Of a stretch of DNA of 64,000 bases, positions 8,492-16,520 are shown in pieces. Numbering within the stretch: position 1 is the first letter of the stretch; each line of letters starts with the position of its first letter. The DNA lies in the NCBI GenBank assembly GCA_027451525.1, contig DAIDJF010000027.1:1-64000 (forward strand), written 5' to 3'. Source of the DNA: Ktedonobacterales bacterium. Its GTDB lineage: Bacteria; Chloroflexota; Ktedonobacteria; Ktedonobacterales; Ktedonobacteraceae. The notes beneath the pieces were generated by a model. That model did no database searches. It saw only the letters and a list, made by a program, of their open reading frames with translations, and was not told the origin of the DNA. Position numbers and translations under genes: made by a program.

Positions 8492-9655
8492 CTACACGGT
8501 GATAGTTCCTAGATAGTTTCCATCGGCATTGCCAGCCGTGAACCAGATTGCGCCATTGGCGGCAATGGTCAGAGCGAAAGGAGACGCTTGCCCAAGCGAG
8601 AGGCGATAGAAGATGTAATGATGCTGCTCTGGGAGATAACACCCCAGCATATTGGCCCCCACATCTACGAACCACACGTGCCCATGCTGATCGATAGCCA
8701 GTTCAGAGAGTGCGGGCGAACCGCCATCAACTGTTGGGACAGCGAAAGTAGTCAAGGTGCTTGTGGCAGGATCGAACATGTCGAGCTGACCAGGCGAAGC
8801 CTCGGTAAACCAGAGGTGACCCTGGCTATCAGCAGTCATTGAGTAGATCTGCGCCTGTGTGTTTGCTAGTTTATAGAGCGTAATCTGATTGGTGCCTGGG
8901 TTGAGATTGCCGATCACACCGTTATCCAGATAGCCAAACCAGATGCTCCCATTGGGAGCAACGGCTAAGCCGGAAGGGGAGGCCATGATGGACCAGAGCC
9001 GTACCGCGCCCGTTTGGGGGTCCAGGCGTCCAATCGCATTGCCATCCGCCGCTGTAAACCACAAAATGCCCTGCGCGTCAAACTGCACATTGAGCGGACC
9101 GATCGGGTGTCCACTCATGGTGCCGAGGAGAAAGGGATGAAATGTCTGCTGTTTCGGATCAAAACGTCCAATGTAGTTGGCGAACTGCTCCGCATACCAG
9201 ATGTTCCCCTGACTATCAATAGCGGTTGCCATGACCCCATAATGCCCGTCAGGCAAGGCCCAACTCTTTACCTGCCCAGTCTGCGTGTTGAGATATCCCA
9301 GGCTATTCGCATTCATCTCCCCTATCCAAATATTCCCTTGCGCGTCGGTCGCAGGATACATTAACCCGACGTTCGTTTTCGAGAACGTGTAGAGGTGTTG
9401 ATGCGCGTTGACGACTGTTGTGGAAAGCGCAGAGGACGCAAGCGTGTGAACTTGTCCATAGGCCATAGCGACAGTGTTCGCTGTCGGGGATGGCGTGGAT
9501 GCACCTTGCGTCGGCCCTCCTCCACACGCCGACAATACAAGCAGGAGACTACTGGCGAACAGGACCAGCGTGAGCCAGAAAGATGGCGCGTGATGATGCG
9601 ATGCGGCATAATGCCGTTGAACATCGCGTTGTGGGTGTATAGGCATCAGGTTCAT
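8492..9655 (-). CDS. Vgb/streptogramin-lyase-like beta-propeller lipoprotein
   Basis: 387 residues. The signal has a hydrophobic core near residues 27-43 and a lipobox L-S-A-C (cysteine about 44), so the protein should be anchored outside. The mature part has about seven repeats of the Vgb/NHL type, each with D-x-x-G-x-[IL]-W-[FY]-x-[ED] followed by N-x-[IL]-G-x-[FLY]-[DN]-P, for instance QGNIWIGEMNANSLGYL. AGGAG is about 9 nt before the ATG at 9655. Virginiamycin lyases share this fold, but catalytic histidines were not verified, and most such lipoproteins have no assigned reaction. Confidence 0.82.
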   Translation of the reverse strand: MNLMPIHPQRDVQRHYAASHHHAPSFWLTLVLFASSLLLVLSACGGGPTQGASTPSPTANTVAMAYGQVHTLASSALSTTVVNAHQHLYTFSKTNVGLMYPATDAQGNIWIGEMNANSLGYLNTQTGQVKSWALPDGHYGVMATAIDSQGNIWYAEQFANYIGRFDPKQQTFHPFLLGTMSGHPIGPLNVQFDAQGILWFTAADGNAIGRLDPQTGAVRLWSIMASPSGLAVAPNGSIWFGYLDNGVIGNLNPGTNQITLYKLANTQAQIYSMTADSQGHLWFTEASPGQLDMFDPATSTLTTFAVPTVDGGSPALSELAIDQHGHVWFVDVGANMLGCYLPEQHHYIFYRLSLGQASPFALTIAANGAIWFTAGNADGNYLGTITV

Positions 9656-9950
9656 TGGTGTTGCTCTCCTTATTTAGCATACTGCGACTATAGAAGGACA
9701 GCGTCTCCGTTCAATCACAGAAGTAGACGCCACCATCACAAACCAATCACAACGGCCCACAACGACCATGCTCAAAAACTCCATCACTCCGCGAAAGGCC
9801 TGGAACTGGCGAATGAGAGCACAACAATATGGGTATTCTACCATCATGCAGGCAATTTGTGGCATACTTAACCTAGATGTAGGTAAGATACATAGGTATA
9901 TATAGGAATTCATTGTTCGTACACAACCAAGAAAAGCAATCATAACAGCT

Positions 9951-10991
9951 ATGCATTATCTGAAACAAGAAAAGGCACCAACAATCCAGGATGTTGCGCG
10001 ACACGCCAATGTGGCCGTGGGAACCGTGTCGCGCGTGCTCAATGATAGTCCAGGAGTGAAACCCGCGACCCGTCAGCGCGTCCTCGAAGTCATTCAGCAA
10101 CTTGACTATAGCCCCAACCTGATTGCGCGCAGTATGACCTCCCGGCGCACAGGGTCTATTGGGGTAATTGTACCCTTCTTCACACGCCCGTTTTTCAGCG
10201 AAGTATTACGTGGGGTTGAAGTGGCACTTACCCAGGCGCGACACGAATTTATCCTGTACAACGTGCAGTCCAACGAACAATGTGTGGCCTATTTTCGCAC
10301 TCTCCCCAAACAACACAAGGTCGATGGCATGCTCGTGCTTTCACTCTACCCTAGCGATGAAGATGTTGCCAATTTTCAGCGTGCCGGTATGCCAGTCGTA
10401 CTCATCGATGCCTTTCATCCCCAACTCACCTCGCTGGTCGTCAATAATGCGGAGGGCGCATTCCAGGCCGTCATGTCCCTGCTTGAACATGGTCATCGCC
10501 GCATCGGCTTTATCAATGGCATAACAGAAGGGAATTTCCATTTTAACCGCGCCAACGAACGCTACAAGGGCCTGCAACGTGCATTCAGTACGATGGGGAT
10601 GACGCATGAGGATGATCTTGTGGTGAACGTGACGTGGGACCGCCAGGGTGGAAGGCAGGCGGCGATGCATCTGCTCACCAGTCCCAATCGCCCGACCGCT
10701 ATCTTTGCCACTAGTGATTTACAAGCCATCGGCGTGCTAGAGGTAGCGCGCACGCTCAACCTCGCGGTCCCTGCAGACCTCTCAGTCATCGGTTTTGATG
10801 GCATCGAGCTTTCAGAAATCATGGAACTGAGTACCGTGCAACAACCCATGCACCACCTGGGGGTCCTCGGCGCGCAGAAGTTGATTGAGCTGATTGATAC
10901 GCATGAGCCACTCACCGCGCAGCCTGAATTGATTCACCTGCAACCAAACCTCCTGCTCCGCCGCACGGTAAATGCAATTCAACCGCAATAA
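9951..10991 (+). CDS. LacI-family transcriptional regulator
   Basis: 346 residues. The N-terminal helix-turn-helix reads TIQDVARHANVAVGTVSRVLND and is followed by the hinge helix DYSPNLIARSM. The remainder is a periplasmic-binding-protein-like sugar sensor with IGVIVPFF, VVLIDAF, HRRIGFING and LSVIGFDGIELSEI in the expected order. It sits upstream of, and is co-oriented with, an ABC solute-binding protein and an alpha-glucosidase, so maltose-type or other alpha-glucoside control is likely. A central-CG palindrome at 11104-11120 is its probable operator. Confidence 0.92.
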   Translation: MHYLKQEKAPTIQDVARHANVAVGTVSRVLNDSPGVKPATRQRVLEVIQQLDYSPNLIARSMTSRRTGSIGVIVPFFTRPFFSEVLRGVEVALTQARHEFILYNVQSNEQCVAYFRTLPKQHKVDGMLVLSLYPSDEDVANFQRAGMPVVLIDAFHPQLTSLVVNNAEGAFQAVMSLLEHGHRRIGFINGITEGNFHFNRANERYKGLQRAFSTMGMTHEDDLVVNVTWDRQGGRQAAMHLLTSPNRPTAIFATSDLQAIGVLEVARTLNLAVPADLSVIGFDGIELSEIMELSTVQQPMHHLGVLGAQKLIELIDTHEPLTAQPELIHLQPNLLLRRTVNAIQPQ

Positions 10992-11000
10992 CGCGAACAT

Positions 11001-11034
11001 AGCGGTGCAAAACAGTCACCGCTTGTGCTTTTTT
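11001..11034 (+). terminator. Rho-independent terminator of the lacI-type gene
   Basis: AGCGGTG and CACCGCT form a 7-bp stem 9 bp after the stop codon. TGTGCTTTTTT follows, giving the U-tract. Confidence 0.75.
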
Positions 11035-11091
11035 GCGTTCATACAAACACAGATACACAAACCTTTACAAAACAAGATTTCTATGTTACAG

Positions 11092-11120
11092 TAATATCAT
11101 GAAATTGAACCGGTTCCAAT
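11092..11120 (+). promoter_or_regulatory. -10 box with LacI-type operator in front of the solute-binding protein gene
   Basis: TAATAT at 11092-11097 is followed at 11104-11120 by ATTGAACCGGTTCCAAT, whose core GAACCGGTTC is perfectly palindromic with the central CG typical of LacI-family sites. No good -35 is visible at normal spacing. The site lies 336 bp before the ATG at 11456, implying a long leader. Binding by the adjacent regulator is inferred. Confidence 0.6.
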
Positions 11121-11455
11121 TCCCTTCACACGCATAAATGAGCATGTTACGATACGCATATATGGGTGAGAGAATGTCATGATGAAATGACGACAGCTGC
11201 TCATGCAGGGATGGAGCATGGTTCTGGCTGAAGGGCCATTCAGAACGTTGATGAGGGCAAGCGATGAAGTGATGCCGCATTCTCATTGTTCATCAGCGTT
11301 GGTCAGGCGATATATGGTATCAGAAAGGAGCGAGGGAAGCACGACATATCAGAGGCGAAGTGCTCTCTAGTGCATCCATACACAATCGGAAGTGTATGTG
11401 AAGTGCAAGAGTTGTATGCGTTATTTGCTGGCAAGAAATCAAAGGAGAACTTGGC

Positions 11456-12802
11456 ATGTCTCATGAACAACGCGAAGTCATAGACGAAATCATTGGCAAA
11501 ATTCGTTCTGGACGGATGACGCGCCGCACCTTCCTCGAGCGTGCCGTTGCCGTCGGATTGAGTAGCACAGCTGCTGTTTCCCTCTTAGAAGCGTGTGGCG
11601 GCACGAGCAACAGTACAGGCGGCAATGGTCAGACAACCAGCGTAATCTGGTTGAATGGTCATGACGCATCCGGGACCTATAAAGCCCTGACGGACACCTT
11701 TAACAAACAAAACAATGGCGTCCACGTCACCTACACCGATGGCCCCAGCGATACGGGTCAGTTACTCACTATCTTCACCACCATGTTACGCGCGCGCAGC
11801 AGCAGCTATGATATCATGTCGATGGACATTATTTGGCCGCCTGAGTTTGGCGCGAACGGCTGGACTGCTCCTATCTCAACCACACAATGGCCGACCAGTG
11901 AGCGCGCGAACTATCTGCCAGGACCCATTCAGGGCTGTACCTACAATGGGCAACTCTGGGCCGCTCCTCTCTTTACAGACGCGGGTCTGTTGTACTATCG
12001 TACCGATCTGGTCCCGACACCGCCCACCACCTGGGCCGATATGGTCACGATGTCCAAAGCGGTTGAACCCTCGAAGGTCAAGTATGGCTATTTGTGGCAG
12101 GGAGCGCAGTACGAGGGTCTCGTCTGTGACTTTGTCGAAGTGCTCTATGGCTACGGCGGCAACGTCTTGGACCCCAACAATCCGAAAAACGTGACCGTCA
12201 ATAGCGCGGAAGCACAGCAAGCCTTAACCGAGATGGTGAGTTGGGTAGGCACGATCTCCCCTGCCGCTGTAACCACCTTTAAGGAAGAGGATGCGCGTAA
12301 CTCCTGGCAGAACGGTGACTCCGCCTTTATGCGCAACTGGCCGTATGCTTACTCGCTCGGACAGGACCCGGCCTCCTCGAAAATTGTCGGCAAGTATGAT
12401 GTGCATCCTCTGCTCTACGGCGGCAGCGGCACAGCGGGCCACTCCAACATCGGCGGTTGGCAGCTAGGCATCAACGCCTACTCGAAGGTGCCAGATGCGG
12501 CCTGGACATTCATTCACTACATGCTCAGCTCAGCTTCACAGAAATTTATCGCGATGAATGCCTCTGAACTGGCGACGCTGGAGAGTGTCTATAGTGACGC
12601 GGATGTGCTCGCAAAAGTGCCCTTCTTCGCCAAGATGCCGAACATCTTAAAGACTGCGCTACCACGCCCTGTCTCGCCATTTTATCCCGATGTCTCGAAT
12701 GCCATTCAGTTACGTGTGCATAGCGCACTGACCAAACAGTCCACGGTCTCTGCAGCATTGAGCGCACTTGCATCTGACTTGCAAGCGATTGTCTCCAAAT
12801 AA
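11456..12802 (+). CDS. ABC sugar transporter extracellular solute-binding lipoprotein (family 1)
   Basis: 448 residues. The N-terminus has a twin-arginine-like TRRTFLER, a hydrophobic stretch, and a lipobox LLEAC (cysteine about residue 47), followed by a Gly/Ser/Thr linker. The body matches family-1 sugar-binding proteins: FNKQNNGVHVTY, YDIMSMDIIWPPEF, NGQLWAAPLFTDAGLLYYR and NIGGWQLGINAYSK. AAAGGAGAA precedes the ATG. The context (LacI regulator before, alpha-glucosidase after) suggests an alpha-glucoside ligand. The two membrane permease genes that normally follow are absent. Confidence 0.9.
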   Translation: MSHEQREVIDEIIGKIRSGRMTRRTFLERAVAVGLSSTAAVSLLEACGGTSNSTGGNGQTTSVIWLNGHDASGTYKALTDTFNKQNNGVHVTYTDGPSDTGQLLTIFTTMLRARSSSYDIMSMDIIWPPEFGANGWTAPISTTQWPTSERANYLPGPIQGCTYNGQLWAAPLFTDAGLLYYRTDLVPTPPTTWADMVTMSKAVEPSKVKYGYLWQGAQYEGLVCDFVEVLYGYGGNVLDPNNPKNVTVNSAEAQQALTEMVSWVGTISPAAVTTFKEEDARNSWQNGDSAFMRNWPYAYSLGQDPASSKIVGKYDVHPLLYGGSGTAGHSNIGGWQLGINAYSKVPDAAWTFIHYMLSSASQKFIAMNASELATLESVYSDADVLAKVPFFAKMPNILKTALPRPVSPFYPDVSNAIQLRVHSALTKQSTVSAALSALASDLQAIVSK

Positions 12803-12821
12803 TCACAAGAACTTGCCAGTG

Positions 12822-12866
12822 TTGGATACCCAGGGACCTGTTTTCCTTGGGTATCCAATCGTTTTA
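12822..12866 (+). terminator. Terminator after the solute-binding protein gene
   Basis: TTGGATACCCA pairs with TGGGTATCCAA around a short internal loop, followed by TCGTTTT. It begins 20 nt past the stop codon and separates this gene from the glucosidase. Confidence 0.75.
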
Positions 12867-12877
12867 ATGATAAAAGG

Positions 12878-12960
12878 GAGCAGGGCGACGCAAGGGCAGC
12901 CCTTACAATGATAACGGGGAATACATGCAACGTATCATTGTAGGGGCGAGGCTTACCCTG
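12878..12960. repeat. Diverged complete copy of the palindromic repeat (interior type B)
   Basis: Begins GAGCAGGGCG and contains CCTTACAAT ... ATACATGCAACG ... TATCATTGTAGGGGCG. Piece by piece this matches the complete element at 60237-60328, but the outer hairpin arms have drifted. It sits between the solute-binding gene terminator and the alpha-glucosidase. Confidence 0.65.
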
Positions 12961-13000
12961 AGATTCCCAAGGCAATGTTTTGCAGAAAGAGGATGAGTAC

Positions 13001-14602
13001 ATGGCTGAAGCATATGCCTGGTGGCAAACAGGCGTAATTTATCAGGTCTATCCGCGAAGTTTTTTCGATAGCAACAACGATGGGGTCGGCGATATTCCAG
13101 GAATTACGCGTAAACTAGACTATTTCTCCTGGTTAGGCGTTGACGCGCTCTGGCTCTCACCGATCTTCCTGTCGCCAATGGCTGATTTCGGCTATGATAT
13201 CAGTGATTATTGCGCGGTGCACCCCCTCTTTGGCACACTGGAGGACCTGGATACGCTGGTTCACGCGGCCCACCAACGCGACCTCAAGATCATCCTGGAC
13301 TACGTGCCGAATCATACATCTGATGAGCATCCCTGGTTTCAAGAAGCGCGTTCCAACCGCACGAACGCGAAACGCGACTGGTACATCTGGCGCGACCAGG
13401 CGCACGATGGAGGGCCACCTAATAACTGGGTCAGTCAGTTTGGCGGACGAGCGTGGGAGTTCGATGCGCTCAGCGGGCAGTATTATCTGCACCTGTATGA
13501 TGCCAAGCAGCCCGATCTCAACTGGCGCAATCCTGAAGTGCGTAAGGCGATGTACGATGTGTTGCGCTTCTGGCTCGACCGGGGCATTGATGGCTTTCGC
13601 GTGGATGCGCTGCAAGGCGTCGTCAAGGATGACTTGTTCCGCGATAATCCGCCCAATCCCACGTGGCAAACGGGTGACCCGCCCTATCTCGCGCAGATCG
13701 GACGCTACACCGAGAATCAGCCCGGCCTGCATGAGATCACCCAAGAGATGCGTGCGGTCGTAGATGGCTATAAGCAACGCATGTTGATCGGCGAGATTTA
13801 TCTGCCCATGGAGCAGTTGGTGAGCTACTATGGCGAGCAGCTCGACGAGATTCACCTGCCTTTCAATTTTCAGTTTGTGACTATGCGGACATGGGAAGCG
13901 CAGGCGGTGCGGCAGATCGTCGATGCCTACGAGGCGATGTTGCCGCCGGGAGCGTGGCCCAATTGGGTCTTGGGCAATCATGATCGCACCCGTATCGCGA
14001 CACGCATAGGGCGCGAACAGGCGCGTATCGCGCAGATGCTCCTGCTCACATTGCGCGGCACACCGACCTGCTATTATGGCGAAGAGCTGAACATGCAGGA
14101 TGTGCCAGTTCCGCTCGCACTGATACGCGACCCGATGGGCAAAGAGAATCCTGAGCATAGCCGCGACCTCGTGCGCACGCCGATGCAGTGGGATGGCAGT
14201 GCCCACGCGGGCTTCTGTGCCGCTGAAGTGCAGCCCTGGTTGCCCGTCGCGGACGATTATCAGCTTTTTAACGTGGCGGCAGAGAAAGAGGACACACGCT
14301 CAATGCTGACCCTCACGCGCACGCTGCTCCACCTGCGACGCACACAAGCAGCCCTGACAATTGGGGATTACCGTTCGCTCGCGATTGAAAATGAGAGCTG
14401 TTTCGCCTATATGCGCCACTATCAGGAGCAACGCTATCTGGTTGTGCTCAATTTTTCAGCGCGGGAGCAGGTCGTACAGTTAAGTGGGCAGGCCCAGATT
14501 GTGCTTTCCACACATGGAGATCGCACAGGTTCCGTTGATCTCTCCGCGCTCCACCTGCGCGGGAACGAGGGATTATTGCTCGCGCACCTCCCCGATCATT
14601 AA
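13001..14602 (+). CDS. GH13 alpha-glucosidase (oligo-1,6-glucosidase/alpha-glucosidase type)
   Basis: 533 residues of the alpha-amylase family. All four conserved regions are visible: DYVPNHTSDEHPWF (I), DGFRVDALQG with the nucleophile aspartate (II), LIGEIYLP with the acid/base glutamate (III) and VLGNHDRTRI (IV). The N-terminus WWQTGVIYQVYPRSF is typical of alpha-glucosidases and oligo-1,6-glucosidases. No signal peptide, so it acts on imported sugar in the cytoplasm. The ATG at 13001 is favoured because GAAAGAGGA lies 7 nt upstream; a TTG at 12980 opens the frame earlier. Specificity (1,4 versus 1,6 linkage, trehalose-type) is open. Confidence 0.92.
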   Translation: MAEAYAWWQTGVIYQVYPRSFFDSNNDGVGDIPGITRKLDYFSWLGVDALWLSPIFLSPMADFGYDISDYCAVHPLFGTLEDLDTLVHAAHQRDLKIILDYVPNHTSDEHPWFQEARSNRTNAKRDWYIWRDQAHDGGPPNNWVSQFGGRAWEFDALSGQYYLHLYDAKQPDLNWRNPEVRKAMYDVLRFWLDRGIDGFRVDALQGVVKDDLFRDNPPNPTWQTGDPPYLAQIGRYTENQPGLHEITQEMRAVVDGYKQRMLIGEIYLPMEQLVSYYGEQLDEIHLPFNFQFVTMRTWEAQAVRQIVDAYEAMLPPGAWPNWVLGNHDRTRIATRIGREQARIAQMLLLTLRGTPTCYYGEELNMQDVPVPLALIRDPMGKENPEHSRDLVRTPMQWDGSAHAGFCAAEVQPWLPVADDYQLFNVAAEKEDTRSMLTLTRTLLHLRRTQAALTIGDYRSLAIENESCFAYMRHYQEQRYLVVLNFSAREQVVQLSGQAQIVLSTHGDRTGSVDLSALHLRGNEGLLLAHLPDH

Positions 14603-14695
14603 AAAGACCAATCCATGTACCACATCAAGAGGCGCAATCGGTACAGGACGTGATGATAGCATTGAAAATTTGAATCCGCATACGGCATATGATGC

Positions 14696-14790
14696 GTAGG
14701 GGCGTGATTCCATCACGCCCTCGTTCCCCGTCACATGGCTCCCCAGGCTGATCTATGCGCGAGCAGGGCATGATAAATCACGTCCCTGCG
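14696..14790. repeat. Complete copy of the palindromic repeat (interior type A)
   Basis: Left arm GTAGGGGCGTGATTCCATC-ACGCCCT, interior CGTCACATGGCTCCCC and ATGCGCGAG, right arm AGGGCATGATAAATCACGTCCCT. The interior matches the 61354-61446 copy read in the opposite orientation. About 95 bp long, so shape and length agree with the other complete copies. Confidence 0.75.
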
Positions 14791-14830
14791 CCATTAGATG
14801 ACATGGTCGCATTCATTTTTTCACCACCAT

Positions 14831-14880
14831 CATCACGCCCTGCTCGCACATCAATCTGTCTGCGAGGCCGTGTGACGAGA
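14831..14880. repeat. Half copy of the palindromic repeat (interior type A)
   Basis: CATCACGCCCTGCTCGCACATC, then TCTGTCTGCGAGGCCGTGTGACG, matches the left half and interior of the 61354 copy. The remaining arm is missing. It lies 40 bp from the complete copy at 14696-14790. Confidence 0.65.
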
Positions 14881-15062
14881 CATTCTTTGGAACACCTGGC
14901 AAACGCGCAGACACGTTTGGCATTTAATACACCTTGTGGTGGGCAGGATACATGATATATTACTTTGTGAATCTATCTTCGTGAATTTATCTTCCTGGCT
15001 CTCGTGGATGCATTTCATCTCGCGTTTGCCGTTTGCTTTTGACCTCGAACGGAGAATACAAC

Positions 15063-15644
15063 ATGCAAGAGACTCTGCTATCGCTACTTACTGCCTGGCA
15101 CACCTTTTATAGCATCGTCGGTTCTGCAGCCGCGACACTTATGGGCCTAGTTTTTGTGGTTATCAGCCTGATCGCGGGATTGCGCACGCGCGTGCCGTCG
15201 TCAGGCAGTGGGATTGCCGTATTTGGGACACCAAACGTCGTCCATTTTGGCACTGTACTGCTTGTCGCCGCGATGCTCAGTGCGCCCTGGCCTGTGTTTT
15301 GGCCTATCGGTCTGCTGCTCGGCCTTGCTGGTCTGGGAGGAATAGCCTACATCATCGTCGTGCTCTGGCGGGCATACCATCTTGGGAGAAACTATCAACT
15401 CGTGCTGGAAGACTGGGTATGGCATATCACTTTACCATTCGTTTCCTACACAGCCCTCATCGTCGCGGCACTGGTGTTGCTCACCTATCCAACACCAGCA
15501 CTGTTCCTCATCGCAGCGGCAACTGTGCTGTTCCTGTTCATCGGTATCCACAATGCGTGGGATAGCGTAACGTTCACAACGCTCATGCTCTCCCACAACC
15601 AGAACAAGAGTCAGGACGAGCAGGAGTCAAGCGTCACTTTGTAG
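15063..15644 (+). CDS. Hypothetical four-helix membrane protein
   Basis: 193 residues with four clear transmembrane helices (about residues 15-40, 60-83, 89-110 and 120-165, the last region holding two). The first helix has SIVGSAAATLMGLVFVVISL. A short charged C-terminal tail follows. GGAGA is 7 nt before the ATG at 15063; the frame opens 30 nt earlier at a TTG without a site. No family recognised beyond generic membrane proteins; the gene is monocistronic. Confidence 0.65.
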   Translation: MQETLLSLLTAWHTFYSIVGSAAATLMGLVFVVISLIAGLRTRVPSSGSGIAVFGTPNVVHFGTVLLVAAMLSAPWPVFWPIGLLLGLAGLGGIAYIIVVLWRAYHLGRNYQLVLEDWVWHITLPFVSYTALIVAALVLLTYPTPALFLIAAATVLFLFIGIHNAWDSVTFTTLMLSHNQNKSQDEQESSVTL

Positions 15645-15832
15645 CACAGGAACAAATACAGCAAAGCGCGTGTGGAGGAGCATTTATCCAGGTACGAACT
15701 GATCTGGGAGCACTGCTCTGAGATTAACACAGCAGTGTGATAATATGCGTAATCCAATAGCCTGCTGAGAAGATGCATGTTACAATAGCTACAGATGTGC
15801 TATCTTAGCATCTGAAACAAGGAGGCGTTGTG

Positions 15833-16471
15833 ATGGATTTCCTACGGTTACATTGGTTTGATCTGGGCGTGTTACTAGCGGCTATAACGGGCATCGGCAT
15901 ACTCTTCATGCATCCCACGGGTCTCACGCTCTTGCTCTGGCTCAGTTTGGTGACGCTCTTCCTGCACCAGTTTGAAGAGTATCGCTACCCAGGGTATTTC
16001 CCTGGCATGATGAACACGGCGATGTATGGCAGCCAGTTGCCCGACCGCTATCCGCTCAATACGCAAACCTCGCTCATCGTCAACGTCCTGATCGGTTGGC
16101 TATTTTATCTCCTCGCGGCACTCTTTAGCGTACACGCGCTCTGGCTGGGCATCGCCACGCTCCTGGTTTCGCTTGGCAACTTTATCGCCCACACTTTTCT
16201 TTTCAACATTAGAGGCAAGACGCTCTACAATCCTGGCATGTTGACCGCCATCGTGCTTTTCCTGCCGCTCGCAGTGTACTGCTTTTTCTGGATTATCGCG
16301 CATAACGCCGCCGCACCGCTCGACTGGATTAGCGGCGTGCTGCTGGGTGCAATTCTGAACTATGTCGGCATTCTCAAGATGATCGACTGGCTGAAAGATA
16401 AAAACACGCCCTACGTCTTTCCGTCGCGCTGTCTCGTCCCTGAACAGCGCAAGATGAGCGTAGAGGGGTGA
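15833..16471 (+). CDS. HXXEE-domain integral membrane protein
   Basis: 212 residues with about six transmembrane segments. The family signature H-x-x-E-E appears as LHQFEEY near residue 45, followed by YPGYFPGMMN. A second conserved element NFIAHTFLFNIRGKTLYNPGM sits in the middle. The HXXEE family is of unknown function; its acidic-histidine motif inside the membrane suggests metal or proton handling, which is inference. GGAGG lies 7 nt before the ATG at 15833; a GTG directly in front is the alternative. Confidence 0.78.
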   Translation: MDFLRLHWFDLGVLLAAITGIGILFMHPTGLTLLLWLSLVTLFLHQFEEYRYPGYFPGMMNTAMYGSQLPDRYPLNTQTSLIVNVLIGWLFYLLAALFSVHALWLGIATLLVSLGNFIAHTFLFNIRGKTLYNPGMLTAIVLFLPLAVYCFFWIIAHNAAAPLDWISGVLLGAILNYVGILKMIDWLKDKNTPYVFPSRCLVPEQRKMSVEG

Positions 16472-16474
16472 AAC

Positions 16475-16510
16475 CGTAATGGGAACCATGCGTTCCCATT
16501 ACGATTAAAA
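16475..16510. terminator. Bidirectional terminator between convergent genes
   Basis: CGTAATGGGAA pairs perfectly with TTCCCATTACG around a 7-nt loop. It lies between the HXXEE gene (plus) and the cytochrome b gene (minus), 4 and 10 bp from their stop codons. Confidence 0.8.
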
Positions 16511-16520
16511 GCTCGATCCT

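Larger units (their letters stand above)
14603..15062. other. Intergenic region carrying repeat copies
   Basis: About 460 bp between the glucosidase and a membrane-protein gene. Its middle (14696-14880) is occupied by palindromic repeat material, listed separately. The last 100 bp are AT-richer and end in GGAGA before the next gene. No coding region is supported. Confidence 0.6.
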
